The translations under genes were made by a program, and so were the position numbers. A stretch of 33,988 nt of DNA from RGIG995 sp045652445 (GTDB lineage Bacteria > Bacillota > Clostridia > Oscillospirales > UBA644), in assembly GCA_045652445.1 (NCBI GenBank), contig JAZRUJ010000007.1:1-33988 (forward strand), written 5' to 3'. Below, piece by piece: positions 21,386 through 29,799 of this stretch. The notes under the pieces are model-generated. The model did no database searches. It was given only the letters and a program-made list of their open reading frames with translations, and was not told the DNA's origin. Positions within the stretch are counted from its first letter, which is position 1, and each line of letters begins with the position of its first letter.

Positions 21386-22441
21386 TTGATTATGAACGTA
21401 ACCGCTATCGTACCGTCTTTGAATCCCGATGAAAAATTTCTTCGGGTGGTTCAAGGGTTGGTGGAATCGGGATTTGAGTCCATTCTTTTAGTGGACGATG
21501 GAAGTAAGCCCGAATGTAAAGTTTGGTTTGAGAGAGCCATGGAATATCCTCAATGCACCTTGTTGGTTCATGAAGTAAACCGGGGAAAAGGCCGTGCATT
21601 GAAGACTGCTTTTGAACATTTTCTTTCGTTGAACAACGGTCACGTTGGCGTGGTCACCCTGGATGGGGACGGACAACATGCCATGCCCGATGTTGTCAAC
21701 TGTGCCAAGGTCTTGGAAGAACATTCGAAAAGCCTGATTTTGGGTGCCAGGGTTTTTACGGGGGATCACGTACCTTTCCGTTCTCGTATGGGGAACCAGA
21801 CCACATCGTTTGTCTTTAAGATTTTGTGCGGTCTTCCCGTCACCGATACTCAAACGGGGCTTCGGGGGATTCCTGCAGACTTCTGCCGGTATCTTTTGGA
21901 GGTCAAAGGGGAACGGTTTGAATTTGAGACCAACATGCTTTTAGAGACCCGCCGGGCAGACGTTACCATTCGGGAAATTCCTATTGAAACTGTCTATATT
22001 GAAGAAAACAAATCGTCCCATTTCCGGGTCGTTCGGGATTCGATTGCGATCTACGGTTTGATTCTCAAATATCTTTCCTCGTCGGCGTTGTCTTTTATTT
22101 TGGACTGGTGTTTGTTTACTTTGTTTGTTTTGCTTTTGGGAATTTATTTCCCTCAATATGAAGCAACCAACATTTATATTGCCACCGCAGTTGCGAGAAT
22201 CCTGTCTTCCATATTCAATTTCACCATGAATCGAAAAGTTGTTTTCCGTTCCCGAGATGGTTTGGGAAAAACTTTGGTGCGGTATTATATCGTTTGCGTT
22301 TGTCAGCTGCTTTGTTCTGCCGGATTGGTTCATTTGGTGTCCATGACCGGATGTCCCTCTTCCATCGCCAAGATCCCGGTGGATATCTTCCTGTTTTTCC
22401 TCAGCTTCCGGCTTCAGCGGAGTTGGGTGTTCCGGAAGTAA
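21386..22441 (+). CDS. GT2 glycosyltransferase fused to a GtrA-like membrane domain
   Basis: 351 residues. The N-terminal GT-A domain (about 4-230) shows VDDGS (36-40), the metal-binding DGDGQH (93-98) and TDTQTGLRG. The C-terminal GtrA-like domain (about 235-351) has four hydrophobic segments and the typical NFTMNRKVVFRSR, with WVFRK at the end. Such fusions are thought to transfer sugars to or from polyprenyl-phosphate carriers and move the product across the membrane for surface glycans. The TTG at 21386 lies 8 bases after GGAGG; the ATG at 21392 lies 14 bases away, so I prefer TTG, though both are possible. It is the first gene of a cluster running to about 27073. Confidence 0.85.
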   Translation: MIMNVTAIVPSLNPDEKFLRVVQGLVESGFESILLVDDGSKPECKVWFERAMEYPQCTLLVHEVNRGKGRALKTAFEHFLSLNNGHVGVVTLDGDGQHAMPDVVNCAKVLEEHSKSLILGARVFTGDHVPFRSRMGNQTTSFVFKILCGLPVTDTQTGLRGIPADFCRYLLEVKGERFEFETNMLLETRRADVTIREIPIETVYIEENKSSHFRVVRDSIAIYGLILKYLSSSALSFILDWCLFTLFVLLLGIYFPQYEATNIYIATAVARILSSIFNFTMNRKVVFRSRDGLGKTLVRYYIVCVCQLLCSAGLVHLVSMTGCPSSIAKIPVDIFLFFLSFRLQRSWVFRK

Positions 22442-22473
22442 AAAATAAATTTGATACATAGGAGAATTTTTCA

Positions 22474-23556
22474 GTGCCTTACGTAGAAGAACAAATTCGT
22501 TCCGAACAAAAACCAGCGGAAAAGAAATCTTTCCGTTTTTCTAGGAAGAACAAAGAGAGAAAATCGTCTCTTGCGGGATTAATTGTGGGAAGAATTTTTG
22601 CCGTATTGGGGGTAATTCTTCTTGCCGTCGTTGTGTTGGTTGTGGGGGCTGTTACGGTTATTTGTAAGGGCCCGTCCCAATCAGCTTCGGAAGTTTTCGT
22701 CAATACGGTGATGGAAACGTCCGCGGCAAAGTTTGTTGCCCGTATCTATTATTCCGAAGAAGAAGTGGAATCTATTCTCTGGAAATATTCCGTCATTGAA
22801 ACCGATGAAGTCACCCAAACCACCGGACCGTTCAACCCCATTGACGAATCGGAAAAGAACGATATTATCGTAGAAGAAGTTTTAGGGTCTACCTTCCGGG
22901 GACGGATTATGATTATCCGTGACCCTTCCCGGGTGCAGGTTGCCGCATTGGACGCATACAACGGACAAGGTGGGAAACGCGTGGAAGAGTTTTACGCAGA
23001 TACCGGGGCGATTGCCGCCATTAATGCCGGCGGATTTGAAGACGTCGGAGGTGTGGGAAACGGCGGAACTCCTTTGGGGATCGTGATTCACGATTCCAAA
23101 CTGCTTTACGGGTCCCGAACTGCCACGTCTACGGTCATTGGCTTTGATCAAAACGACGTTTTGGTGGTAGGGAAAATGACCGGACAAGAGGCTCTGGATC
23201 GGGGACTTCGGGATGCGATTTCCTTTGGTCCCGTCTTTATCGTAAACGGAAAATTGGTGGATATCACCGGTGACGGGGGTGGACTCAATCCCCGGACGGT
23301 CATTGGTCAGCGGGCGGACGGTGCGGTTCTTCTGTTGGTCATTGACGGTCGTCAGACCAGCAGTCTTGGAGCGTCTTATAAAGATTGTGCCCAAATTATG
23401 TTGGATTACGGTGCCGTGAACGCCGCCAACCTGGACGGAGGCTCGTCCAGTATGATGATGTATCACGGAGAAATCCTTAACGTTTCGTCTTCTCTTTACG
23501 GATCCCGCCGGCTTCCCGACGCCATTGTTGTTATGCCGGAATCGAAAGGGGAATAA
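22474..23556 (+). CDS. Membrane-anchored phosphodiester-glycosidase-domain protein, copy 1
   Basis: 360 residues, GTG start 9 bases after AGGAG. A basic cytoplasmic tail (about 1-33) and one membrane segment (about 36-64) lead to an extracytoplasmic NAGPA/DUF2233-type domain (about 130-357). Hallmarks are INAGGFED, FGPVFIVNGK, GGGLNPRTVIGQRADG, LLLVIDGR and the glycine-rich NAANLDGGSSSMM. This domain removes a covering sugar phosphodiester in the human uncovering enzyme and is linked to exopolysaccharide metabolism in bacteria. The bacterial substrate is unknown. It pairs with the next gene, 3 bases away, and the pair is duplicated at 24627-26746. Confidence 0.87.
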   Translation: MPYVEEQIRSEQKPAEKKSFRFSRKNKERKSSLAGLIVGRIFAVLGVILLAVVVLVVGAVTVICKGPSQSASEVFVNTVMETSAAKFVARIYYSEEEVESILWKYSVIETDEVTQTTGPFNPIDESEKNDIIVEEVLGSTFRGRIMIIRDPSRVQVAALDAYNGQGGKRVEEFYADTGAIAAINAGGFEDVGGVGNGGTPLGIVIHDSKLLYGSRTATSTVIGFDQNDVLVVGKMTGQEALDRGLRDAISFGPVFIVNGKLVDITGDGGGLNPRTVIGQRADGAVLLLVIDGRQTSSLGASYKDCAQIMLDYGAVNAANLDGGSSSMMMYHGEILNVSSSLYGSRRLPDAIVVMPESKGE

Positions 23557-23559
23557 TGT

Positions 23560-24588
23560 ATGATGAAAAAACATTGGTTTAAGTGGACCCTTTTGGCGTT
23601 GGCAGCGATTCTCACGGTGGTGGTTTGGGGTGTTCTTGACACTTTGTGGCATAGCCTGGAAGAATACGAAGCCAATTCGGAAGTGGGAGCCGTATCGGAA
23701 TATTTCAGCCGTTTTTCCAACGGTGATTATGAAACTGCGGCAGAAACTTCGGGAATTTCCTTTGACGGAAAAATTACCAAAGAAGATTATATTCGATATT
23801 TGAAAGAGACCTTTGGTACGGATCTGTCGAATCTTCGCTATGCGGGGAGAGAGAGCGACGTTGCCGGGGAAAAGATTTATCGGATCTATTCCGGGAATAC
23901 CGCGTTGGGGGAAGTGAATCTTGCTCCCATCGAGGGCGACCGGAAGTGGAACGTTACCGCTTGTTTGAAGTATCAAGATCCGGTTACCGTTACTGCACCT
24001 GCGGGAGTTACGGTGTCTGCAAACGGTGTTGTGCAGACGTCGGAAGTCTCTGCCTCAGATCCCCATTTTAAGGGTGTTGAATCGGTTTTTGACGTTCCTC
24101 AACAGGTAACGTATACTCTGGACGGGTATTTGTACGCTCCCCAGATCTCCGGGGTGGCATCGGACGGTACGGTCTGTTCTTTGGTCACTGATGACGAAGG
24201 CAATTCTGCCTTGACGGTTCCTCCCTCGGAAGAACAGAAGGCCGAATACGAGACCCTCATGCAGGACTTTTCCAAATTGTACGCTTGCTATATTGCCAAG
24301 GATACTACTTTTGCTCGGTTGAGAGCGAAGATGGACGCGTCGACGCCCTTCTACGAGTCGGTGCGAACCTTTTCCAACTATTGGTATAACACCCATTCCG
24401 GCTACGAATTCCGTAACTGGGAATTGTTTGATATTGAATGCACCGGGGAAGGTTTTTTCTCCGGATCGGTCAAGTTTGATCACGTGGTCTTTTGGCGGGG
24501 AGAAGAAAAAATTTATCCCTCTTCCTTCCGACTGTCTTTCCGTCAGGTGAAGGGAACCTGGCTTTTGGTGGATTTGAAATACCTATAA
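23560..24588 (+). CDS. Membrane-anchored protein of unknown function, copy 1
   Basis: 342 residues. One N-terminal membrane segment (about 8-28) is followed by an outside region. The first part has the pattern EYFSRFSNGDYETAAETSG then KEDYIRYLKETFG, resembling small NTF2-like or DUF4878-type domains. The middle looks beta-rich, with VTVSANGVV. The end has SGYEFRNWELFDIECTGEG and GTWLLVDLKYL, again NTF2-like. No catalytic motif is visible. It starts 3 bases after the glycosidase-domain gene and its paralogue keeps the same partnership, so the two products probably act together at the cell surface. Fold names are tentative. Confidence 0.7.
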   Translation: MMKKHWFKWTLLALAAILTVVVWGVLDTLWHSLEEYEANSEVGAVSEYFSRFSNGDYETAAETSGISFDGKITKEDYIRYLKETFGTDLSNLRYAGRESDVAGEKIYRIYSGNTALGEVNLAPIEGDRKWNVTACLKYQDPVTVTAPAGVTVSANGVVQTSEVSASDPHFKGVESVFDVPQQVTYTLDGYLYAPQISGVASDGTVCSLVTDDEGNSALTVPPSEEQKAEYETLMQDFSKLYACYIAKDTTFARLRAKMDASTPFYESVRTFSNYWYNTHSGYEFRNWELFDIECTGEGFFSGSVKFDHVVFWRGEEKIYPSSFRLSFRQVKGTWLLVDLKYL

Positions 24589-24626
24589 ATCCCCCTGATT
24601 TTTGCAAGATTAAGGAGTTTTGAACC

Positions 24627-25706
24627 ATGCCCCAAATGACAGAGACGACGGAGCAGATTTCTCAGCCCACAGTCCTTCCTTGCCGTCGTTTGCGTCGGAA
24701 AAAATCCCGAGGAATACTCCGAGCCATGGGACGTTGGATCGGGCGGTTTTTTGCCTTTGCCGGAGTTTTTGTTCTGATGTTTGCCCTGTTCTTGGTTGCT
24801 GTAGTTTCTGTGATCTGCATCGGGCCGTCCAGGTCTGCGTCGGAAGTTTTTGTCAATAGTGTGATGGAATCTTCCGCCGCAAAGTTTATTGCCTATATCT
24901 ACTATTCAGAAGAAGAAGTAGAGGCCATTCTTCGCAAATATTCCGTGGTGGAGACCGAAGAGGTCACGCTGCCCGACACCACCTTTGACCCTCTCCCCGA
25001 AGAAGAAAAAGGGGATTTGATCGTGGAAGACGTTCACGGATCCACCTTTCGGGGGAAAATGATGATTATTCGGGATCCTTCTCGGGTGGTTGTGGGTGCC
25101 TTGGAATCCTACGACGGACGCCCCGGAAAGCGGACGGAAGAATTTTGTGCCGACGCGGGTGCGGTCGCCGGAGTTAACGGCGGCGGCTTTGAAGACGAAG
25201 GCGGTCAAGGAGACGGGGGAATCCCCACGGGGATCGTCATTCACGATTCCCAACTGTTGTATGAAAATTGGGAAACCGTCCCTACGGTAGTGGGTTTTGA
25301 TCAGAACGACGTTTTGGTGGTCGGGAAAATGACCGGGCAACAGGCGTTAGATCGGGGACTTCGGGACGCTCTTTCCTTTGGACCTGCCCTCATTATCAAC
25401 GGAAAAATGCAGAACATCTCCGGAACCGGCGGGGGATTAAATCCCCGCACCGCCATCGGACAACGGGCGGACGGGACCGTTCTTTTGCTGGTCATTGACG
25501 GACGGCACGCCAACAGTATGGGGGCAACTCCCAAAGACTGTGCCAAAATTATGTGGGAATACGGTGCTGTAAACGCCGCAAATTTGGACGGTGGCTTTTC
25601 CAGTATTATGATACATAACGGAGAAGTATTAAGCACTCTTGCACCCTTCTACGGATCTCGTCCGATTCCCGATTGTATTTTGGTTCTTCCGGAATCCGAA
25701 GATTGA
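24627..25706 (+). CDS. Membrane-anchored phosphodiester-glycosidase-domain protein, copy 2
   Basis: 359 residues, ATG 9 bases after AAGGAG. The layout is the same as copy 1: basic tail, one membrane segment (about 36-63), GPSRSASEVFVNSVMESSAA, then the NAGPA/DUF2233 domain with VNGGGFEDEGG, FGPALIINGK, GGGLNPRTAIGQRADG, LLLVIDGR and NAANLDGGFSSIM. The serine after LDGG in copy 1 is phenylalanine here, a difference near the presumed active site. The conserved stretch between membrane segment and domain (YYSEEEVE, then LRKYSVVETEEVT) is shared by both copies and may contact the partner protein; that is inference. Confidence 0.87.
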   Translation: MPQMTETTEQISQPTVLPCRRLRRKKSRGILRAMGRWIGRFFAFAGVFVLMFALFLVAVVSVICIGPSRSASEVFVNSVMESSAAKFIAYIYYSEEEVEAILRKYSVVETEEVTLPDTTFDPLPEEEKGDLIVEDVHGSTFRGKMMIIRDPSRVVVGALESYDGRPGKRTEEFCADAGAVAGVNGGGFEDEGGQGDGGIPTGIVIHDSQLLYENWETVPTVVGFDQNDVLVVGKMTGQQALDRGLRDALSFGPALIINGKMQNISGTGGGLNPRTAIGQRADGTVLLLVIDGRHANSMGATPKDCAKIMWEYGAVNAANLDGGFSSIMIHNGEVLSTLAPFYGSRPIPDCILVLPESED

Positions 25707-25714
25707 GGTGTGCT

Positions 25715-26746
25715 GTGAAAAATCGCTGGTTTAAGATAACTCTTTTAGTTTTTACGTTGCTTTGTGTTTTGGTAAGTTGTGTTCTTCTGCATTTTCTGTG
25801 GAGTGCCATGGTGGATTTCGAAGCGGCTTCCGAGATTGGTGCGATCGGAGAATATTTTGACAATTTTGCCCGAGGAGATTATTCCGCTGCCGCGGAAACT
25901 TCAGGGTTTCCTTTTGATGAAAAGAGTACCAAAGAGGAATATATCTCGTATTTAAAGTCGGTGTTTGGCTCGGATTTTTCCGACCTACGCTTTTCCGAAA
26001 CGGAGAGTAACGTTTCGGGAGAAAAATTATATGCTATCTATAACGGCATGGATTATTTAGGGGACGTGCGGCTCATTCCCCAACAGGGACAATCCCGGAA
26101 TTGGCGGGTCGTTGCCGTGACGCAATATGCCGACCCGTTGCTTTTGGAAGTTCCGGATTTTGTTACGGTGTCTGCCAACGGCATTGTGCAAATCCCTTTG
26201 CCGGGAGAAACTCCGGTTATGACCGAGTTTTCCTCATTGACGGATTATCCGAATCTTCCGTGCAAAGTCTCCTATCGACTGGAGGGGTACTTGTTTTCTC
26301 CTGAAATTTCTTTCCAATCCCCCAACGGCACGGACTGTATCACAGCCCGAGAAGAAGATGGCAAGATCTGTGTTTCGGTAATCCCCACCGGAAGCCGGGA
26401 GCAACAGTGCCGCAATCTTTTGGTGGAGTTCTCCCAGGTATACGCCCGGTATATTTCCCGGGATGCGGATCTGGAAGAATTGGCAGAAAAACTGAAGCAA
26501 GACACTGCCCTGTACGAGTCTATTCTTTCTTACGATACCAAATACGTAATTTCCCATACCGGATATGAGTTTCGGAATGTGGAAGTGTCCGACGTGATTT
26601 GGGGCGGCGATTATTTTGTGGGAACGGTACAGTTTGATTATATCGTTTTCCGTGGAAAAACCGAATATGCGTACCCCTCTCAATACCGGCTGACCTTTGC
26701 AAAAGAACAGGGGCATTGGGTTGTGGTGGATATGACGAGTTTGTAA
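25715..26746 (+). CDS. Membrane-anchored protein of unknown function, copy 2
   Basis: 343 residues from the GTG at 25715, close after GAGGTG. This start gives VKNRWFKITLLVF, which lines up with MKKHWFKWTLLAL of copy 1; the in-frame upstream start would lie inside the preceding gene. One membrane segment (about 6-28), then GEYFDNFARGDYSAAAETSG, a beta-rich middle and the ending SHTGYEFRNVEVSDVIWGG and HWVVVDMTSL, as in copy 1. No enzyme motif is visible. It is 8 bases after its glycosidase-domain partner. Function unknown. Confidence 0.7.
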   Translation: MKNRWFKITLLVFTLLCVLVSCVLLHFLWSAMVDFEAASEIGAIGEYFDNFARGDYSAAAETSGFPFDEKSTKEEYISYLKSVFGSDFSDLRFSETESNVSGEKLYAIYNGMDYLGDVRLIPQQGQSRNWRVVAVTQYADPLLLEVPDFVTVSANGIVQIPLPGETPVMTEFSSLTDYPNLPCKVSYRLEGYLFSPEISFQSPNGTDCITAREEDGKICVSVIPTGSREQQCRNLLVEFSQVYARYISRDADLEELAEKLKQDTALYESILSYDTKYVISHTGYEFRNVEVSDVIWGGDYFVGTVQFDYIVFRGKTEYAYPSQYRLTFAKEQGHWVVVDMTSL

Positions 26747-26749
26747 GTT

Positions 26750-27073
26750 ATGTACTATATCTATTTGTTACGTTGTACCGACGGATCTCTATATACAGGC
26801 ATAGCAAAAGACCTTGCCCGACGAATCGGAGAACACCGTTCCGGGACTTGCCCCCATTCTAAATATACCCGCACCCATCCCCCCGACCGGGTGTGTGCTG
26901 CCTGGCAAAGTGCCGATCGGGGAAGTGCTTCCCGGTTGGAATATCGCATTAAGCGATTGCAAAAATCACAAAAAGAGAAACTCTCTCAAGGGGAAGATCT
27001 TACATCGGTCTTTTCGGATTCCGAGTTCTGCGGACAATACCGCACGCTCAATCCGGAAGAATTTGATGTATAG
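26750..27073 (+). CDS. GIY-YIG domain protein (YhbQ/UPF0213-like)
   Basis: 107 residues. The GIY-YIG core is at the N terminus (YIYLLRCTDGSLYTGIAKDL, then ARRIGEHRSG, about residues 3-33), with the later glutamate in ASRLEYRIKRLQKSQKEKL. Length and pattern match the single-domain family of presumed nucleases; UvrC and homing endonucleases share the fold. It starts 3 bases after the preceding gene, so it is co-transcribed with the glycan cluster, probably by position and not by shared function. Confidence 0.87.
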   Translation: MYYIYLLRCTDGSLYTGIAKDLARRIGEHRSGTCPHSKYTRTHPPDRVCAAWQSADRGSASRLEYRIKRLQKSQKEKLSQGEDLTSVFSDSEFCGQYRTLNPEEFDV

Positions 27074-27130
27074 AAATTCTTTTTGAGTAGGATACTAAAA
27101 AGAAAATAAAAAATACGGAGGTATTTTATC

Positions 27131-27673
27131 ATGAAAGATTTGAAAGGCACCAAAACCGAACAGAACTTGAGAGACGCCTTTGCCGGAGAATCCCAGGCCC
27201 ACACCAAGTATCTGTACTATGCTTCCAAGGCAAAAAAAGACGGTTACGTTCAGATCGGTAATCTCTTTGAAGAAACCGCAAAGAACGAAAAAGAACACGC
27301 TAAAATCTGGTTTAAACTGCTCCACGGCGGTTCGGTTCCCGGAACGGAAGAGAATCTTGCCGATGCCGCTGCCGGCGAAATGTACGAATGGACCGACATG
27401 TACAAACGTATGGCAGAAGAAGCCGAAGAAGAAGGCTTTACCGATATTGCCCGGTTGATGCGGGGCGTTGCCAAGATCGAATCGGAACACGAAGAACGTT
27501 ATCGCAAACTGCTTTCCAACATTGAAGAAGGCATCGTCTTCTCTCGGGAAGGTGATACCATGTGGCAATGTTCCAACTGCGGTCACATTTTGGTAGGCAA
27601 AAAGGCTCCCGAAATTTGCCCTGTCTGTGCACATCCCAAGTCCTATTTTGAAATCAAAAAAGAAAATTATTAA
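27131..27673 (+). CDS. rbr: Rubrerythrin, classical arrangement
   Basis: 180 residues. The ferritin-like diiron domain comes first (NLRDAFAGESQAHTKYLYYA, ETAKNEKEHAKIWFKLL, VAKIESEHEERYRKLL), then a C-terminal rubredoxin-like iron site (CSNCGHILVGKKAPEICPVC, about residues 147-166). Rubrerythrins reduce hydrogen peroxide to water in anaerobes. The ATG follows GGAGGT 8 bases upstream. I did not find a convincing promoter in the 57 bases before it. This is the second rubrerythrin-type gene in the window and has the opposite domain order from the one at 13037. Confidence 0.95.
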   Translation: MKDLKGTKTEQNLRDAFAGESQAHTKYLYYASKAKKDGYVQIGNLFEETAKNEKEHAKIWFKLLHGGSVPGTEENLADAAAGEMYEWTDMYKRMAEEAEEEGFTDIARLMRGVAKIESEHEERYRKLLSNIEEGIVFSREGDTMWQCSNCGHILVGKKAPEICPVCAHPKSYFEIKKENY

Positions 27674-27686
27674 GTTTTCCCTCAAT

Positions 27687-27720
27687 AAAAAACGACACGT
27701 CAATCGACGTGCCGTTTTTC
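27687..27720. terminator. Bidirectional terminator between rbr and the symporter gene
   Basis: AACG-A-CACGTC (27691-27701) pairs with GACGTG-C-CGTT (27706-27716), one internal mismatch and a short loop. An A-run is on the left and a T-run on the right, so both convergent genes can use it. Confidence 0.87.
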
Positions 27721-27731
27721 TTATGTTTTAG

Positions 27732-29234
27732 TTAGTCGTCCAAATTTGCTTCAAATTCCGCTTGAATGGCAGGATCGTAGGAAAGCATGGGCTTTTCGTC
27801 TTTGCCTTTCAGTTTGCGGTTTACGTAGTTCTTGGTAATCTTGGCAACCAAGGGGAACAGAACTACAATACCAATCAAGTTGGGAATCATCATCAGTGCA
27901 TTGAAGGTGTCGGAGATATCCCATGCCAGGGAAGAAGTCAGCAAAGCACCGGAAATGGTCAACAGAGTGAAGATAACTTTGTAGACCTTGGAAGCTTTGA
28001 TTCCAAACAGGTATTCCACAGCCTTAGTACCGTATTGGCTCCAGCCGAGAACGGTGGTAAATGCGAAGAAGAACATGGCGATGGCAAGGAACATTTCACC
28101 AAAGGAACCGAAAACAGAAGCGAACGCACCGGTAGCCAGTTGTGCTTTGCTCATGGTTTCGTCTACCAAAAGACCGGTTTCCAGATTGACAAGTCCGGAG
28201 GAAAGGAAGACCAAAGCAGACATAGAGCAGATAACGAAGGTATCCATAAATACTTCGAAGATCCCCCACATACCTTGCTTGACAGGTTCTTTTACGTCGG
28301 CAGAGGTGTGAGCCATGACGGCAGAACCCATACCTGCTTCGTTGGAGAATACCCCACGTTTGCAGCCGTTGAGGATTGCTTTGGTAACAAGACCGATGAT
28401 ACCGCCGGTAGCAGCCTTAACAGAGAATGCAAAGGAGAAAATGGAAACGAAAACGTCGCCCAGGACGGTGATGTTCATTCCGAGGATGATCAAAGAACCG
28501 ATAACGTAGAAGATTGCCATAAAGGGAACGATCAGTTCTGTAACAGCGGCAACTCTCTTCAGACCGCCAACGACAATCAGACCTACGATCAAAACCAAGG
28601 CACCGCCGATAAGGAAATTGATTGCGGGAATGCCGGCGATGGTTCCCAAATCTACATTCTTAAAGAATGCGGTGGAGATGCTTTCGGTGATACTGTCAAC
28701 CTGGCTCATGTTACCGATACCGAAGGATGCCAGGATTGCGAAGATAGCAAAGAGAATAGCCAAAACGTTGGCAATTCCGCCAAAGCCCTTGAATTTGCCC
28801 AGACCGTTTTTCAGATAATACATAGGACCGCCGGACCATTCGCCTTCGGCGTTGCGTTTCCGGAAATAGATCCCAAGAACGATTTCAGAGAACTTCAGAG
28901 CCATACCCAGGAATGCGGCGAACCACATCCAGAAGATCGCACCGGGACCACCGGCGATAATGGCGGCGGCAACCCCTACAATGTTACCGGTACCAACGGT
29001 AGCGGCAAGAGCGGTGCAGAGTGCTTGGAACTGAGAAATGGCCTTCCCGTCGGCATTCTTGCTTTTCTTAAACAAGCTTCCGAAGGTGGATTTCATCCAA
29101 TGCCCAATGTGAGACACCTGGAACACTTTGGTGGCAGCGGTCATCAGAATCCCTACGACCATCAGCAGAATTAAGCCGATGAGCCAGGAATAACTGTTGA
29201 CAACGTTGTTCACGTTTTCAATGATTTGTAACAT
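27732..29234 (-). CDS. Sodium/proton-dependent alanine or glycine symporter (AGCS family)
   Basis: 500 residues from the ATG at 29232-29234, which follows GGGAGGTAACGTT; the ATG 15 bases upstream overlaps that ribosome site. About eleven hydrophobic segments. AGCS family blocks are SQFQALCTALAATVGTGNIV (about residues 69-88), GGPGAIFWMWFAAFLGMALK, EGEWSGGPMYYLKNGLGKF, FSNEAGMGSAVMAHTSA and FAFTTVLGWSQYGTKAVEYL. These carriers import small neutral amino acids. The tandem glycine riboswitch in its leader argues for glycine as a physiological substrate, or for control of glycine level. Confidence 0.93.
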   Translation of the reverse strand: MLQIIENVNNVVNSYSWLIGLILLMVVGILMTAATKVFQVSHIGHWMKSTFGSLFKKSKNADGKAISQFQALCTALAATVGTGNIVGVAAAIIAGGPGAIFWMWFAAFLGMALKFSEIVLGIYFRKRNAEGEWSGGPMYYLKNGLGKFKGFGGIANVLAILFAIFAILASFGIGNMSQVDSITESISTAFFKNVDLGTIAGIPAINFLIGGALVLIVGLIVVGGLKRVAAVTELIVPFMAIFYVIGSLIILGMNITVLGDVFVSIFSFAFSVKAATGGIIGLVTKAILNGCKRGVFSNEAGMGSAVMAHTSADVKEPVKQGMWGIFEVFMDTFVICSMSALVFLSSGLVNLETGLLVDETMSKAQLATGAFASVFGSFGEMFLAIAMFFFAFTTVLGWSQYGTKAVEYLFGIKASKVYKVIFTLLTISGALLTSSLAWDISDTFNALMMIPNLIGIVVLFPLVAKITKNYVNRKLKGKDEKPMLSYDPAIQAEFEANLDD

Positions 29235-29269
29235 AACGTTACCTCCCATATAAGAATATTATTATAAAA

Positions 29270-29299
29270 CAAAAAAACAGATTGCGGTCACGCAATCTG
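29270..29299 (-). terminator. Riboswitch-controlled terminator before the symporter gene
   Basis: A perfect 9-pair stem (CAGATTGCG with CGCAATCTG; 29278-29286 and 29291-29299) with a 4-base loop and, on the minus strand, seven T's (29271-29277). It lies about 36 bases before the start codon. Confidence 0.9.
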
Positions 29300-29493
29300 C
29301 CAAAACACAAAAGTACCCCCTTGAAAGGGTAATCTTTGTCCTTTTGCCTGAGAGATTGAGCGTTTCCGCCTTGCACCTTCGGCACCCGATTTTTTCGGGA
29401 TTCTCCAAAGTTCTATCCATCTGCAGTCTTCATCCTTGTGGACGCCTGAAAGTGTTACTTCTTGGGCAGCGGATCTACCGCTTTTTCTGCAAA
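29278..29493 (-). promoter_or_regulatory. Tandem glycine riboswitch
   Basis: Read on the minus strand, two glycine aptamers follow each other. Aptamer 1 (29420-29493) is closed by TTTGCAG with CTGCAGA and contains CAAGAAGTAACACTTTCAGG. Aptamer 2 (29333-29410) is closed by CTTTG with CAAAG and contains GTGCCGAAGGTGCAAGG and CTCTCAGGCAAAAGGAC. These conserved cores are diagnostic. The expression platform is the terminator at 29270-29299. A CAAAG of the aptamer-2 closing stem could also pair with CTTTTG just downstream, a possible switch. Glycine would bind both aptamers and change termination; the direction is not certain from sequence. Confidence 0.93.
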
Positions 29494-29522
29494 CTTCGTA
29501 TAGAAAATATGAAATTACAGAT

Positions 29523-29551
29523 ATTATAACACATACTGCATAAAAATGCAA
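29523..29551 (-). promoter_or_regulatory. SigA-type promoter of the riboswitch/symporter unit
   Basis: On the minus strand TTGCAT (29546-29551), a 17-base spacer and a perfect TATAAT (29523-29528), about 30 bases upstream of aptamer 1. The 131 bases between this and the divergent rpsB promoter are AT-rich and I see nothing else there. Confidence 0.83.
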
Positions 29552-29682
29552 TACTTCTACGTAAAAAGATACATTTTTTTCACAATTTATAAAAAAAACT
29601 AAAATAAATATAAATTTAATAGGAAAACAAGTGATTTACACGCATTTTTTTGAAAGTTAGGAAAAAATTCACAATCCACCTC

Positions 29683-29711
29683 TTGCAATTTAATATATTA
29701 TATGGTATACT
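29683..29711 (+). promoter_or_regulatory. SigA-type promoter of rpsB-tsf
   Basis: TTGCAA (29683-29688), a 17-base spacer and TATACT (29706-29711). The leader before rpsB is about 120 bases. Confidence 0.8.
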
Positions 29712-29765
29712 ATTTCAGTACGCCGACTGCGTACAAATAAATTTTTATTACACACACAGCGTTTG

Positions 29766-29799
29766 GTTTTGTCGGTGGTTCCAAGGGAATCTGCAAAAC
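29766..29799 (+). promoter_or_regulatory. Structured leader of rpsB
   Basis: GTTTTGT (29766-29772) pairs with GCAAAAC (29793-29799), and inside it GGTTCC (29777-29782) with GGAATC (29786-29791), giving a two-part hairpin about 40 bases before the start codon. S2 autoregulation through a leader RNA is known in several bacteria. Whether this hairpin is such an element is inference. Confidence 0.4.

Larger units (their letters stand above)
22474..26746 (+). repeat. Tandem duplication of a two-gene surface module
   Basis: Copy 1 is 22474-24588 and copy 2 is 24627-26746. Gene order, protein lengths (360/342 and 359/343) and most motifs are the same. The glycosidase-domain proteins are clearly closer to each other than the partner proteins are, so both pairs have diverged well past a recent duplication. 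Confidence 0.88.

Noticed and set aside
27762..29174. A 470-codon plus-strand open frame opposite the symporter gene
   Set aside because: Antisense shadow of a clear membrane carrier; the product is rich in N, G and D with no known motif.
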